Positions 17,917 through 26,903 of a stretch of 64,000 nucleotides of DNA are shown here, piece after piece. The notes beneath the pieces are model-generated. The model did no database searches. It was not told the DNA's origin and saw only the letters and a program-made list of their open reading frames with translations. The number at the start of each line of letters is the position of its first letter. Position 1 is the stretch's first letter. The DNA is from an uncultured Bacteroidia bacterium (GTDB lineage: Bacteria > Bacteroidota > Bacteroidia > Bacteroidales > UBA932): assembly GCA_902788095.1 (NCBI GenBank), contig CADAIT010000010.1:50112-114111 (forward strand). Direction: 5' to 3'. The position numbers and the translations under genes were made by a program.

Positions 17917-18868
17917 AGGCGAAAATGAGCGGTGCCACGATGGTGGCGTCACTTTCAATAATGAACTTGGGCGTTTCCGGTGCCAGTTTTCCCCAGGTGA
18001 TTTTTTCGTTGGGGACAGCGCCGGAGTAGGAACCGTAAGAGGTGGTGGAATCAGAGATTTGGCAGAAATAGGCCCAGAGGGGAGTGCCTTCCCAGCCCAA
18101 ATCCTGTTCCATCATGGGAACGCAGCAAATGGGGAAGTCGCCGGCGGTACCGCCGCCAATCTGGAAGAAACCTACGCCGGGGGCGTTCTTCTTGTACCAA
18201 TCTACCAGGAACATCATGACCTCCACGCCCTGGATGACCATGTGAGGGTCATATTCGCCACGGATGACGTGTGCGGTGAAGATGTTGCCGGTGGTGCAGT
18301 CTTCCCATGCGGGGCAGATGATGGGGATGTTCTTTTCGCAGGCGGCGACTACCCAGCTGTCTTTGGGGTCGATTTCATAATACTGCTCGAGAACGCCGCT
18401 GCGAATCATCTGGTAGATGAATTCATAGGGGAGATATCTCTTGCCTTCCGCCTTGGCTTTGTCCCACACCTCGATCAGGTGCTTCTCAAGGCGGCGGAAC
18501 GCTTCCTCTTCGGGAATGCAGGTGTCCGTTACGCGGTTGTAGTGGTTGTCCAGCAGCTCCTGCTCCTGTTGGGGCGTGAGGTCACGGTAGCCGGGAACGC
18601 GATAATAGTGGCTGTGGGCCACCAGATTCATGATGTCTTCCTCCAGGTTGTTTGCGCTGCAGCAAACGAAGGCAATTTTGTCCTGACGGATCATTTCCGC
18701 CAGGGAGAGGCCCAGTTCCGCGGTGGACATGGCGCCGGCCATGGCCAGAAACATTTTTCCACCTTTGTTCAGGAGGTCTTCATAGGCTTTTGCAGCATCT
18801 ACCAAGGCTGCGGAGTTGAAGTGACGGTAGTGATGGGTAATGAATTGAGAGATAGGTCCCTTTTCCAT
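17900..18868 (-). CDS. Deoxyhypusine synthase family protein
   Basis: 322 residues resembling deoxyhypusine synthase along its length: LAMAGAMSTAELG, NIPIICPAWEDCTTG, IGGGTAGDFPI and the catalytic-lysine region ITWGKLAPETPKFIIESDATIVAPL. The eukaryotic enzyme moves an aminobutyl group from spermidine to eIF5A. Bacteria lack eIF5A, and relatives act in polyamine chemistry such as homospermidine formation; the activity here is not certain. The promoter overlaps that of the divergent acyl carrier protein gene. Confidence 0.85.
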   Translation of the reverse strand: MEKGPISQFITHHYRHFNSAALVDAAKAYEDLLNKGGKMFLAMAGAMSTAELGLSLAEMIRQDKIAFVCCSANNLEEDIMNLVAHSHYYRVPGYRDLTPQQEQELLDNHYNRVTDTCIPEEEAFRRLEKHLIEVWDKAKAEGKRYLPYEFIYQMIRSGVLEQYYEIDPKDSWVVAACEKNIPIICPAWEDCTTGNIFTAHVIRGEYDPHMVIQGVEVMMFLVDWYKKNAPGVGFFQIGGGTAGDFPICCVPMMEQDLGWEGTPLWAYFCQISDSTTSYGSYSGAVPNEKITWGKLAPETPKFIIESDATIVAPLIFAYVLGW

Positions 18869-18932
18869 TTTGATTTACATGTATTCCATGGGGCGAAGCC
18901 AGTCTTTGACTTCCAACCGCACGGATTATGGG

Positions 18933-18963
18933 CAAAATTAGAAAATTATTACTAAATTTGCAA
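18933..18963. promoter_or_regulatory. Overlapping divergent promoters (DHS-like gene / acyl carrier protein)
   Basis: Minus strand: TTGC (18963-18960), 19 bp, TAATTTTG (18940-18933). Plus strand: TAAATTTG at 18953-18960. The plus -7 box lies in the minus spacer and touches its -33 box, so initiation in one direction should hinder the other. Confidence 0.55.
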
Positions 18964-19008
18964 GCCAAAAGCCATTACCTATAAAGCTACATTTATTACT
19001 TACGCATT

Positions 19009-19251
19009 ATGAATATTGACGAAATTTACGAGAAAGTAAACGAATTCCTGATAGAGGATCTGGAAATTGATGAGAGCAAAATCAGCGGCGACGCCCGCCT
19101 GAAAGAGGATTTGGGTATCGATTCCCTGGAAGTTGTTGACGTGGTTGTCCTCGTGGAGGAACAGTTCAACTTCAAGATGAAACCGGAAGATTTCAAGAAC
19201 CTCATCACCCTGGACGATTTCTGCAAATTCATCGAGGCCCAAGTCGCTTAA
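19009..19251 (+). CDS. Acyl carrier protein
   Basis: 80 residues with the 4'-phosphopantetheine site GIDSLEVVD (Ser near residue 40) and acidic helices typical of ACP. It carries acyl intermediates as a thioester. It is followed 7 bp later by a hot-dog dehydratase-like gene and then by a second one, which suggests a specialised acyl pathway such as an aryl-polyene-type system rather than primary fatty acid synthesis. No ketosynthase is in the window. Confidence 0.93.
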   Translation: MNIDEIYEKVNEFLIEDLEIDESKISGDARLKEDLGIDSLEVVDVVVLVEEQFNFKMKPEDFKNLITLDDFCKFIEAQVA

Positions 19252-19258
19252 TCAAAAG

Positions 19259-19690
19259 ATGAACCCCTTCTGCAGCATTCCTGTCTGCGATTTATTGCCG
19301 CAGCAGCCGCCTTTCCGTTTCGTAGATGTCCTGGAGGACTATACGGACGGGGCTGCGCGAATCCGTTTTACCCCGGACGAAGGAAAGAACCTTCTGATGG
19401 AGGACGGTTGCCTGAGTGCCGTCGGGCTCATGGAGCACATGGCCCAGTGCAGTGCGGTGCGGTCAGGATATGTCAACAGATTCGTTTTGAATCTTCCTGT
19501 AAAAATCGGCTACATCGGCCAGTTCAGGAAACTCAGGTTCACCCGTCTTCCCAAGGCGGGTGAAACCCTTGAAACCACCGTCTTTCTCCGGGAGCAAGTA
19601 AACAACATTTCACTGGTAGATGCAGAAGTACGCATAGGCGGAGAACTCATTGCCACGGCATCCCTCAAAAGCGCGCTCAAGGAAGACTGA
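19259..19690 (+). CDS. Hot-dog fold dehydratase-like protein, subunit A
   Basis: 143 residues related to FabZ/ApeP-type 3-hydroxyacyl-ACP dehydratases: LLPQQPPFRFVDVLEDY opening, DGCLSAVGLMEHMAQCSAV central helix, KIGYIGQFRKLRF core strand. The catalytic Glu of FabZ is present (GLMEHMAQ). The partner His, expected 14 residues earlier in an HFP motif, is missing (Leu there). It lies between ACP and a second hot-dog gene that has the complementary residues, so an active heterodimer is plausible. Confidence 0.75.
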   Translation: MNPFCSIPVCDLLPQQPPFRFVDVLEDYTDGAARIRFTPDEGKNLLMEDGCLSAVGLMEHMAQCSAVRSGYVNRFVLNLPVKIGYIGQFRKLRFTRLPKAGETLETTVFLREQVNNISLVDAEVRIGGELIATASLKSALKED

Positions 19691-19708
19691 ACCCTATTTT
19701 TGTAAACC

Positions 19709-20035
19709 ATGCTGGAAGGAATCCTGTACCGAGTCGTTTCACGTGCCGACAATGCCGCCACGGTGTGTCTGCTGCCGGAAAGCAGCATCTACAAAGCCCA
19801 TTTTCCGGCTTATCCCGTCACTCCCGGCGTCACCTTGGTCCAGATGGCCCTTGAACTGATGGGGCGCAAGCTCACGGGTGCCAGGGATATCAAGTTCATC
19901 GTGCCGGTGCAGCCTGCGGCGGACGGCCCTGAACTGCGTTACAGCTGGTCTTACAAGGATGACACTACGGCAGATGTCATGCTTTGTCTTGCCGATGGAA
20001 CCCTCTGTGCCAAAATGACACTTTCTGTCCAATAA
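19709..20035 (+). CDS. Hot-dog fold dehydratase-like protein, subunit B
   Basis: 108 residues with a FabZ-like YKAHFPAYPVTPGVTLVQMALELMG segment. The catalytic His is present (HFP), but the Glu 14 residues later is Gln (TLVQ). This is the mirror image of the neighbouring subunit A. ApeI-like proteins of aryl polyene clusters are similar in size and context. The gene is 18 bp after subunit A; the esterase gene follows 15 bp later. Dehydration of 3-hydroxyacyl-ACP is the likely role, with catalysis by this protein alone doubtful. Confidence 0.72.
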   Translation: MLEGILYRVVSRADNAATVCLLPESSIYKAHFPAYPVTPGVTLVQMALELMGRKLTGARDIKFIVPVQPAADGPELRYSWSYKDDTTADVMLCLADGTLCAKMTLSVQ

Positions 20036-20050
20036 TTATCAGACTGGAAT

Positions 20051-20920
20051 ATGAAGAAGTATTTGCTGATGGGGATGTTGATGCTGTTTGCAGTGACAGC
20101 CGCAGCCCAGGAAAAGATTTGGAGCGGAACGGCCTGCAGATCCCGGCAGGTTACCCTGACGTCGTATATGCCGGAAGGAACGCCGCGTGCCGCTGTCATT
20201 GTGTGCGCGGGCAGCAATTATCACTGGCTGGACAAAGACAGCGAGTCTGCAAGGGTGGCCGAATGGCTGGCCTCGGAAGGTTATGCCGCTTATGTCCTGC
20301 GCTACAGGACAGCCGGAAAACTGGAATTCATCGCCAAATACCGCAGCATTTTCCGCGGACACAGGCATCCGGATATGATTTGTGACCTGCAGCGGGCCAT
20401 CCAGGTGGTTCGGGAACGATTCAACGGGCCGGTCGGCCTTATGGGCTTCAGCGCCGGCGGTCACCTGGTGATGACCGCGGCCGAATTCTACGAGACCAAT
20501 TTCCTGGAGCGCTATAAAATTACGCCGGAGGTTTCCCTGCGTCCGGATTTCGTGGCGTGCATCTATCCGGTCGTCACCCTGAGCGACGAACGCTACGTCC
20601 ACAAACATTCCCGTCTGGGCCTGCTGGGAGAGAACAGTGTAAGAAAACAGGCGCTCAGGGATTCCCTGTCGCTGGAAAAACACGTGCACCAGGGCGTTCC
20701 GCCCGTATTCCTGCTCAACTGCCTGGACGACGAAACCGTTGACTATCACAATTCCGTCCTGCTGGACTCCGCGCTGACGGCCGAACATGTTCCGCACCGG
20801 TATGTCCAGTACGAGTCCGGCGGACATAATTTCGGCGTCAATCCGGAGCGCCTGCAAGAGGGAACTACGGATGGCTGGCAGAAGACTTTTATCGAGTGGC
20901 TGCACAGCATGTCCTTCTGA
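20051..20920 (+). CDS. Secreted alpha/beta hydrolase (acetyl esterase type)
   Basis: 289 residues with a signal peptide (MKKYLLMGMLMLFAVTAAAQ). Nucleophile elbow GFSAGGH, oxyanion region VIVCAGSNYHWLDKD, acid Asp in LNCLDDETVDYHNS and His in ESGGHNFG. It is related to the esterase/lipase family that includes carbohydrate acetyl esterases acting in the periplasm. It lies at the end of the ACP/hot-dog run. Substrate unknown. Confidence 0.85.
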   Translation: MKKYLLMGMLMLFAVTAAAQEKIWSGTACRSRQVTLTSYMPEGTPRAAVIVCAGSNYHWLDKDSESARVAEWLASEGYAAYVLRYRTAGKLEFIAKYRSIFRGHRHPDMICDLQRAIQVVRERFNGPVGLMGFSAGGHLVMTAAEFYETNFLERYKITPEVSLRPDFVACIYPVVTLSDERYVHKHSRLGLLGENSVRKQALRDSLSLEKHVHQGVPPVFLLNCLDDETVDYHNSVLLDSALTAEHVPHRYVQYESGGHNFGVNPERLQEGTTDGWQKTFIEWLHSMSF

Positions 20921-20939
20921 ACATTTAATTTTTTCTTCC

Positions 20940-22595
20940 ATGGTACAGGTTTACTGCAAGAACACCCAAGAGACCAAACGTTTTCCGGAAGGCACCTCCC
21001 TCCTGCAAATGTTATCCGAATTTGACTGCCATCGGCCCTATCCCATTGTGTCCGCCAAAGTGAACAATGTCTCCCAGGGCCTCAAGTTCAAGGTCTATCA
21101 AAATAAGGACATCGAGTTCATAGATGTCCGTGAGTCGAGCGGCATGCGTGTGTACTGCCGCTCGCTTTGTTTTTTGCTGTACAAGGCCGCCTCGGATGTG
21201 TTTCCGGGCAGCAAGCTGTATATGGAGCATCCCATTTCCCACGGGTATTTCTGCCATTTGAGAAAGTCCGACGGAATGGATGTCACCCCCGAGGACCTGA
21301 CGCTCCTGGAAAACAGGATGAAGGAGCTGGTAGAGAAAGACATGCCCTTCCACCGCTACGACGTGCAGACGGAACGGGCCATCAAGGAGTTCCGCAAAGC
21401 CGGTTACGAGGACAAGGTGAAACTGCTGGAAACCAGCGGGGAAGCATACACGGACTATTACACGCTGGGCGAAACGTCGGACTATTATTATGGGAAGCTC
21501 GTGCCTTCCACGGGCTATCTGAAGGTCTGGGGCATCATGCCCTATCACGACGGTCTTCTGCTGCGGATTCCTTCGCGCGAGGACCCTTCCCGCCTGGCCG
21601 CTTTCGTTGATCAGCCGCGCACCTACGAGATGTTCAAGGAGACCTTGCGCTGGAACATCATCATGGGCCTGGCAACGGTGGGAGACGTAAACGAAGCCTT
21701 CCTGCACGGCCGCGCCAGTGAACTTATCCAAATTGCGGAGGCGCTGCAGGAAAAGAAAATCGTCAAAATCGCAGAGGAAATAGACCGCCGCTACCGCAGC
21801 GAACATCCGCTGAAGGTCGTGCTCATCACCGGCCCGTCATCGTCTGGAAAAACCACCTTCTGCAAAAGACTGTCCATCCAGCTCAAGGCCTGCGGCCTCA
21901 AGCCCATGTCCATGAGTACGGACGACTATTTTGTGAACCGGGTGGATACCCCCAAGTTCCCGGACGGCAGCTATGACTTCGACAATTTCGACACCGTGGA
22001 CCACGCGCTGATGGAAAGCCACATCATGCAGCTTATCGGCGGGGAAGAGGTCAGCGTGCCGGAATACAATTTCGTGACCGGCCTGCGTGAATACAATGGC
22101 AAGAAACTGAAATTGGAAGCGGGCTGCATCCTGCTCATCGAGGGCATTCATGCGCTCAATCCGGAGCTTACGTCCGAGATTCCGGATACGGCCAAGTACA
22201 AGATTTTCATCAATACCCTTACCGGAGCCAACCTGGACAACCACAACTGGATTCCCACGAGCGACAATCGCTTGCTCCGGCGTATCGTCCGTGACTACAA
22301 CAAAGGCGCTTTCACCGCCCGCGAGTCCATCTCCAACTGGCAGAACGTGTTGGATGCCGAGCAAAAATGGATTTATCCCTTCCAGGAAACGGCCGATGCC
22401 ATGTTCAACAGCGCCTACCTCATCGAGTTCGCCGTAATGAAGAACCACGCGGAGCCCATCCTTCGCAGCGTTCCGCAGAACTGCGCGGAATATGCGGAAG
22501 CGCACAGGCTCCTGAAGTTCATCCACTATTTTACGCCCGTCCCGGACAAGGAAATCCCCGCGACTTCGCTGTTGAGAGAGTTTATCGGCGGTTAG
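20940..22595 (+). CDS. TGS / ThrRS-like domain - uridine kinase fusion
   Basis: 551 residues from ATG 20940 (MVQVYCKNTQETKRFPEGTS). N-terminal TGS-like domain (~1-65), then a second-additional-domain-like region of threonyl-tRNA synthetase (~65-280, with HPISHGYFCH), then a phosphoribulokinase/uridine kinase domain: Walker A GPSSSGKTT, STDDYFVNR, DFDNFDTVDH, LIEGIHALNP. The family is widespread in Bacteroidales and annotated as nucleoside kinase; the role of the synthetase-derived part is unknown to me. It is convergent with the MMPL gene, overlapping it by 4 bp. Confidence 0.88.
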   Translation: MVQVYCKNTQETKRFPEGTSLLQMLSEFDCHRPYPIVSAKVNNVSQGLKFKVYQNKDIEFIDVRESSGMRVYCRSLCFLLYKAASDVFPGSKLYMEHPISHGYFCHLRKSDGMDVTPEDLTLLENRMKELVEKDMPFHRYDVQTERAIKEFRKAGYEDKVKLLETSGEAYTDYYTLGETSDYYYGKLVPSTGYLKVWGIMPYHDGLLLRIPSREDPSRLAAFVDQPRTYEMFKETLRWNIIMGLATVGDVNEAFLHGRASELIQIAEALQEKKIVKIAEEIDRRYRSEHPLKVVLITGPSSSGKTTFCKRLSIQLKACGLKPMSMSTDDYFVNRVDTPKFPDGSYDFDNFDTVDHALMESHIMQLIGGEEVSVPEYNFVTGLREYNGKKLKLEAGCILLIEGIHALNPELTSEIPDTAKYKIFINTLTGANLDNHNWIPTSDNRLLRRIVRDYNKGAFTARESISNWQNVLDAEQKWIYPFQETADAMFNSAYLIEFAVMKNHAEPILRSVPQNCAEYAEAHRLLKFIHYFTPVPDKEIPATSLLREFIGG

Positions 22596-25078
22596 TTCTC
22601 CGGTATCCGGAAACCGCGGCGGAAGAAGCGGAACTTACACAGCTGGCGGAACACGAACGGCTGCAGCGAATACGTAATCAGGATGGTGGAAGCCATGCCG
22701 ATTAACGTAATGAGGCCGATGGAATGGATGGCCGGATGACGTGCGAACACCAGTGAGAAAGTCACGATAGCCAGCACCATGGCACTGTAGAAAATGGCTA
22801 CCTTGTGGTAGTTCAGCATGGATTTTTCCCCTTTTCGCGCTTCTGCCAGCAGTCCCTCCATCACAAAGATGGAGTAATCCACGCCGATACCGTATATGAA
22901 GGTGGAAATGACGATGTTGATAAGGTTGAATTCCAAACCGAAGATGGCCATGTAGCCCTGCATGACGTACCAGCTGATGAACATGGGCAGGAAGGCGATG
23001 AGGGCTATCCAGATGTTCCTGAAGCTGAACAGCAGCACCAGGAGCACGAAAATACTGGAAATCCAAAGGGTGGTGGAGAAGTCGTCGTGGATGATTTCCA
23101 CCATGTCGCGGCAATAGAAGAAGGGTTCCAGGACAATCACATGGTCCGCCTCGGTAACGGCATGCCACACCTTGTTCTGTTCCTCCGGGGCATAGGCGAC
23201 GTCGGTGAAAAACAGCTGCCGGCCATTCTCCTGGGCCTCGTAGAAGTTGGCAAGCAAGCCGGTCGGAATAATGCCCGCCTCAATGATATTGCCGGGTTTG
23301 TAGTCCTCCCGCAGGAGGGAAATGAAAGAATCGAACAGGTTCGGAGGCAGTTGATATGCACCGGCCGACGCCACGAGGTCTTTACGGAGCTGCGCCACCC
23401 GTTCACGGGTCCAGAACGCTTTCCATGCGTCAATCCTCTCCTGCTGGTCTTCCTCGGAATGGAAGAGAAGGCCGGAAACCGGCGAGAATCCCTTGATGAT
23501 GCCTGCCCGCTGCAGGGAATCCAGATGCGCATGGAAGTCCTGATTGTAGCTCATGGCTTCATTCATGTCGGACTCGTCCCACGCGGCAAAATTAATGTGG
23601 GCAAAGCCGTCGGCATTCTTTTTATTGTAGAGCTCCAATGCTTCGTGGAGCGCCTCGTCGTCATAATCCAGGTGCGCCAAATCCGGGTCGAATTTGACGC
23701 GGGGACTCATGACGACGCCTACGACAATGAGAAGCAGGAGCGTGCCGATGACCCATTTGTTACGGTCCCAGGGGAGGTCGTTAAACTTTTCCACCAGCGG
23801 GAAGCCATGGGTGCGTTTGAAAGCAATCTGTTTTTTATGCAGGAAATGCGGCAGGAAAATGAGGGCGAAAAGCGTATTGCCTATCAGGGAGAAGGTGGCA
23901 AAAAGGCCGAAATCCCGGAGCAAATCGCTGTCCGTAAACATGAGTCCCATGAAGGCGCCTACCGTGGTGATGCAGCCCAGGAAAATGGGCGTGCTCTCGT
24001 CCCGGAGCATTTTCTCCGCATCCCCGACGTAGTAATAATGAATAAGCACATGCAGGCAGTAGCTGATGGCTACACCCAGGACGATGGCGCTCAGTCCCAG
24101 GGCCATCAGGGACATGACACCTTTTATCCAGTACATGCAGGCCAGGGCGAAAACGGCGCCGTATGCCACCGGGACCACCTGCTGCCACACGAAGGAGAAG
24201 CGGTGGAAGCTCATGATCATGATAATCAGGATGAGCAGCAGCGAAAGGCCGATGGTGAGCACCAGGTCCCGCTCGATGGTGACGGTGTTGGAAACGCTGT
24301 CGAAAGGCATGCCGTACACCAGCACGTGAATGTCGGGATTGGCGGCCTCGAAGGCTTTGACGCTTTCCTGGACCTGTTGGACGAAGTGGGCGCCCTTGCC
24401 GGAATCCAGACCGTCGAAGGCGGGGGTCAGAAAGGCGAGGGATACGGTTTTGTCGGGACAGAAGATATGGCCGTCCTCAAAGGTCATGCCGCCCATCGAA
24501 GTGCTTTCGTCCAGGATGGAACCGAGCAGCACGGAACGCAGATTCAGCGGGTCCATGGCGACCAGTTGGGTGCCGTCTCCAGTTTCATCGTTCTGGATAA
24601 TCTGGAAGTTCTCTTCCATCTGTTCGTCGATGGCCGCCCGCGTAAGCGACTGCTCGATGCCGGCATAAAGGGACGTGTCCAGGAAGGAGGGCAGGTGGGA
24701 GAGGGCGAAGTCCATGGCGTCCAGGGCCATGTCAACGTCCAGGGAGGAGAAGATGCCCGCAATATGGTGCGTTTCCTCGTCCTGCTTTTCCAGGAGCGCA
24801 CAGAATTCCTCCATGGCTTCTCCCAGGCGTGCCGGTTCCACCGGGTTCAGGGTATCCCGGGACGTGATTTGCAGGAACACCTTGTCTTTCAGGCCGATAT
24901 CGCTGAACGCCAGCTCGTTGTCCGTAGAAGAGCGGGGGAGCAGCTTCACGATGTTTTCCTCGTACTTCAGTTGCATTCCATAGTATCCAAATACCAGGGT
25001 GGACGCAATGAGCAGCAGGTACATGAGCCCTTTGTTGTTCCGGAAAAAACGGTATATCGGCAGGAATATCCTATGCAT
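22592..25078 (-). CDS. MMPL/RND-family exporter
   Basis: 828 residues from ATG 25078 (MHRIFLPIYRFFRNNKGLMY). The longer upstream frame is non-coding and crosses the promoter. Two halves each have one helix, a large periplasmic loop and a bundle of about five helices (LTIGLSLLLILIIMIMSF..., TLWISSIFVLLVLLFSFRNIW...). ISTFIYGIGVDYSIFVMEG is typical of RND/MMPL permeases. Such proteins export lipids and, in aryl-polyene or flexirubin clusters, pigment products. The neighbouring ACP and dehydratase genes fit that, but the gene is on the opposite strand. Confidence 0.88.
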   Translation of the reverse strand: MHRIFLPIYRFFRNNKGLMYLLLIASTLVFGYYGMQLKYEENIVKLLPRSSTDNELAFSDIGLKDKVFLQITSRDTLNPVEPARLGEAMEEFCALLEKQDEETHHIAGIFSSLDVDMALDAMDFALSHLPSFLDTSLYAGIEQSLTRAAIDEQMEENFQIIQNDETGDGTQLVAMDPLNLRSVLLGSILDESTSMGGMTFEDGHIFCPDKTVSLAFLTPAFDGLDSGKGAHFVQQVQESVKAFEAANPDIHVLVYGMPFDSVSNTVTIERDLVLTIGLSLLLILIIMIMSFHRFSFVWQQVVPVAYGAVFALACMYWIKGVMSLMALGLSAIVLGVAISYCLHVLIHYYYVGDAEKMLRDESTPIFLGCITTVGAFMGLMFTDSDLLRDFGLFATFSLIGNTLFALIFLPHFLHKKQIAFKRTHGFPLVEKFNDLPWDRNKWVIGTLLLLIVVGVVMSPRVKFDPDLAHLDYDDEALHEALELYNKKNADGFAHINFAAWDESDMNEAMSYNQDFHAHLDSLQRAGIIKGFSPVSGLLFHSEEDQQERIDAWKAFWTRERVAQLRKDLVASAGAYQLPPNLFDSFISLLREDYKPGNIIEAGIIPTGLLANFYEAQENGRQLFFTDVAYAPEEQNKVWHAVTEADHVIVLEPFFYCRDMVEIIHDDFSTTLWISSIFVLLVLLFSFRNIWIALIAFLPMFISWYVMQGYMAIFGLEFNLINIVISTFIYGIGVDYSIFVMEGLLAEARKGEKSMLNYHKVAIFYSAMVLAIVTFSLVFARHPAIHSIGLITLIGMASTILITYSLQPFVFRQLCKFRFFRRGFRIPEN

Positions 25079-25103
25079 AAAAATCTCGTTTATATTTAAT
25101 TTA

Positions 25104-25111
25104 CAAATATA
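25104..25111 (-). promoter_or_regulatory. -7 element of the MMPL exporter gene
   Basis: TATATTTG on the minus strand, 26 bp before the ATG at 25078. No well-spaced -33 element is evident. Confidence 0.55.
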
Positions 25112-25152
25112 ACGAATAATCCTGAACAAAAAAAGCCCTCCTTGCGCAGGCC

Positions 25153-26790
25153 TTATAAGTCGCAGTGCAGCTGAACGGCCAGGCCGGGTGCGGGCGCTTG
25201 TCCTGTACGGAAAAGGCCGCTGCCGCGAAGATACGCCTTGAGCGTAAACCGGCGGAATCGGTGCTTCCAGGAGCCTGTCAGCGCCAGCGAAAAACCCCTT
25301 CCCGAGTACGCCGGAACGGAAAAGCTGCCGGGCGCATCCCGTTCGTACACGTAAATGCGGTCGTTCCACTGGTCGATGACAAAGCCCGTCGCCCGGAAGT
25401 ACACGCTCCAGTGCGCATCCTTGTAACCACCCTCCCAGTAATTCAGGAACCCGAAACGCTCACAAAATACGGTTTCCACGCGGGTTACCGCCTTCCACGG
25501 GCCGATTCCGAATTTCCCGTCCACGCGGAAGTCGTGCCGCGGCCGCTCGTAGTTCCGGAACCGTTCCGTAAAACGCACATCCAGGGCCCAGGCCGATGCC
25601 AGTTGCCACTGCCATCCCGCATAGACCCGCAGCTGGAAGCGTGAAGTGCTCACGGCCGGGATGGGCAGCATGGAGGCGTCCATGGTCAGGGAAAGCTGAT
25701 GGCGTGGCACGCTGCTGCCAAATCCGCTTTGCCCGGCCAAGGATATCCACTTCTCGGCCTTGTAGGCCCATCCGGCGGCCAGGGCGTATTCCCCGTTCTT
25801 TTTCCCGGAGAAGCGGGAGGGGATAACCCGCGCCTGCAGGGCCAGTTTCATGGGCCCCAGCATTCCGCGGACGGCCGCCAGGCCCGCAAACGAACCATTT
25901 TTCCAGGCCGCCTCTCCCGCCACGTCCCAGCCCCGCCAGTTCCAGCGGGTGTCCACGGAGGCGGTGATGGGGCTGGCGGAGCCCAAAGAATACGAAAAAG
26001 TGGCGCCGACCTGTCCGTGCCGGCCTGTCCAGGCGCCGTGAACGCCCAGCAGACCGGCCATCGAGCCGAATGCGGCGGCCTCCCAGTGCGCACTTTTGAA
26101 GGTATAGGCTGCACCCCGGTGCACGGCGGCGGAGGAATACGACCATACCGGAGAAATGCCGGGCGTCCGGCGGATAAAGGCATCTACGGCGGAGAGGGAA
26201 TGCATGGAAAAGCCGCTCCAGTATGCCAGTCCCTGACCATAACGGGCGTTGAAGTCGCCCACGAGGAGCGTGTGCCCGCGAAAGTCCGCCTCCCCGTAGA
26301 AGGTTCCGTCTTTTCCGCGATAAGCGCCGCCGGCACGCCACCAGCTGCCTGATGCCTTGGCCTTTCCGCCAATCGTCGTCAAGGTTCCGCGCACCAGGGC
26401 GGAGGCCCGTACGCGGACGGTATCGGTCACCCCCGGGCCCCGCGGCGAATCCAGGGACAGGAAGGGGCGCAGCACATCGACGACCTCCGGCGAGAAACCA
26501 TCGACCAGGGCCAGTTCCTCCCATGAAAGGATATCCCCGGATGTGGAACGATAGTCTGCCAGCGACGCTATCTGGTACGCTGTCAGGATGCCGTCTGCAC
26601 GGACCGGCGTTCCGTTGATACGGATACGGCGCCCCTGCCGCGCTTCCAGGCGCGTTACCCAGTATTCGTCCACATCTTCATCGGAGGAGGCGCCCGACAG
26701 ATAGCGGGCCGCCCGGAGAACTTCCTCGTCCTGCGCCCATGCCCACCAGGCAAAGAGCAGGGAAAAAACCAAACACACAAGCCGTCTCAT
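25153..26790 (-). CDS. Outer membrane beta-barrel protein with N-terminal helix-hairpin-helix
   Basis: 545 residues from ATG 26790 (MRRLVCLVFSLLFAWWAWAQ, signal peptide). Residues ~60-120 resemble the ComEA-type helix-hairpin-helix (ILTAYQIASLADYRSTSGDI...LVDGFSPEVVDVLRPFLSL). The remainder is alternating aromatic beta-strand sequence (YGEADFRGHTLLVGDFNARYGQGLAYWSG...) ending QLHCDL, typical of an outer membrane barrel. The family is known in Bacteroidales without an assigned function; DNA uptake is a guess from the HhH only. Confidence 0.75.
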   Translation of the reverse strand: MRRLVCLVFSLLFAWWAWAQDEEVLRAARYLSGASSDEDVDEYWVTRLEARQGRRIRINGTPVRADGILTAYQIASLADYRSTSGDILSWEELALVDGFSPEVVDVLRPFLSLDSPRGPGVTDTVRVRASALVRGTLTTIGGKAKASGSWWRAGGAYRGKDGTFYGEADFRGHTLLVGDFNARYGQGLAYWSGFSMHSLSAVDAFIRRTPGISPVWSYSSAAVHRGAAYTFKSAHWEAAAFGSMAGLLGVHGAWTGRHGQVGATFSYSLGSASPITASVDTRWNWRGWDVAGEAAWKNGSFAGLAAVRGMLGPMKLALQARVIPSRFSGKKNGEYALAAGWAYKAEKWISLAGQSGFGSSVPRHQLSLTMDASMLPIPAVSTSRFQLRVYAGWQWQLASAWALDVRFTERFRNYERPRHDFRVDGKFGIGPWKAVTRVETVFCERFGFLNYWEGGYKDAHWSVYFRATGFVIDQWNDRIYVYERDAPGSFSVPAYSGRGFSLALTGSWKHRFRRFTLKAYLRGSGLFRTGQAPAPGLAVQLHCDL

Positions 26791-26877
26791 GCCCGCAAGG
26801 TACAAAGTCTCCGGCAAAAAGAACAGTTCCTGTTGATAACTTGTGTTGTTTCACATGATTTTTTCGTGTTTTTTAAT

Positions 26878-26885
26878 TATATTTG
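26878..26885 (+). promoter_or_regulatory. -7 element TATATTTG of hpt-adk
   Basis: Perfect TAnnTTTG box 18 bp before the hpt ATG at 26904. The spacer upstream is AT-rich and also holds TGTTTCACATGA (26847-26858). Confidence 0.65.
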
Positions 26886-26903
26886 TACAATAATACAACG
26901 CCG

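Noticed and set aside
22805-25099. 764-codon plus-strand frame antisense to the MMPL exporter
   Set aside because: Composition is that of a shadow frame (His/Gln/Glu rich, no domain), and the minus-strand protein has clear RND features.
26847-26862. parS site near hpt
   Set aside because: TGTTTCACATGATTTT matches only about 11 of 16 positions of the consensus, and the right half is not palindromic.
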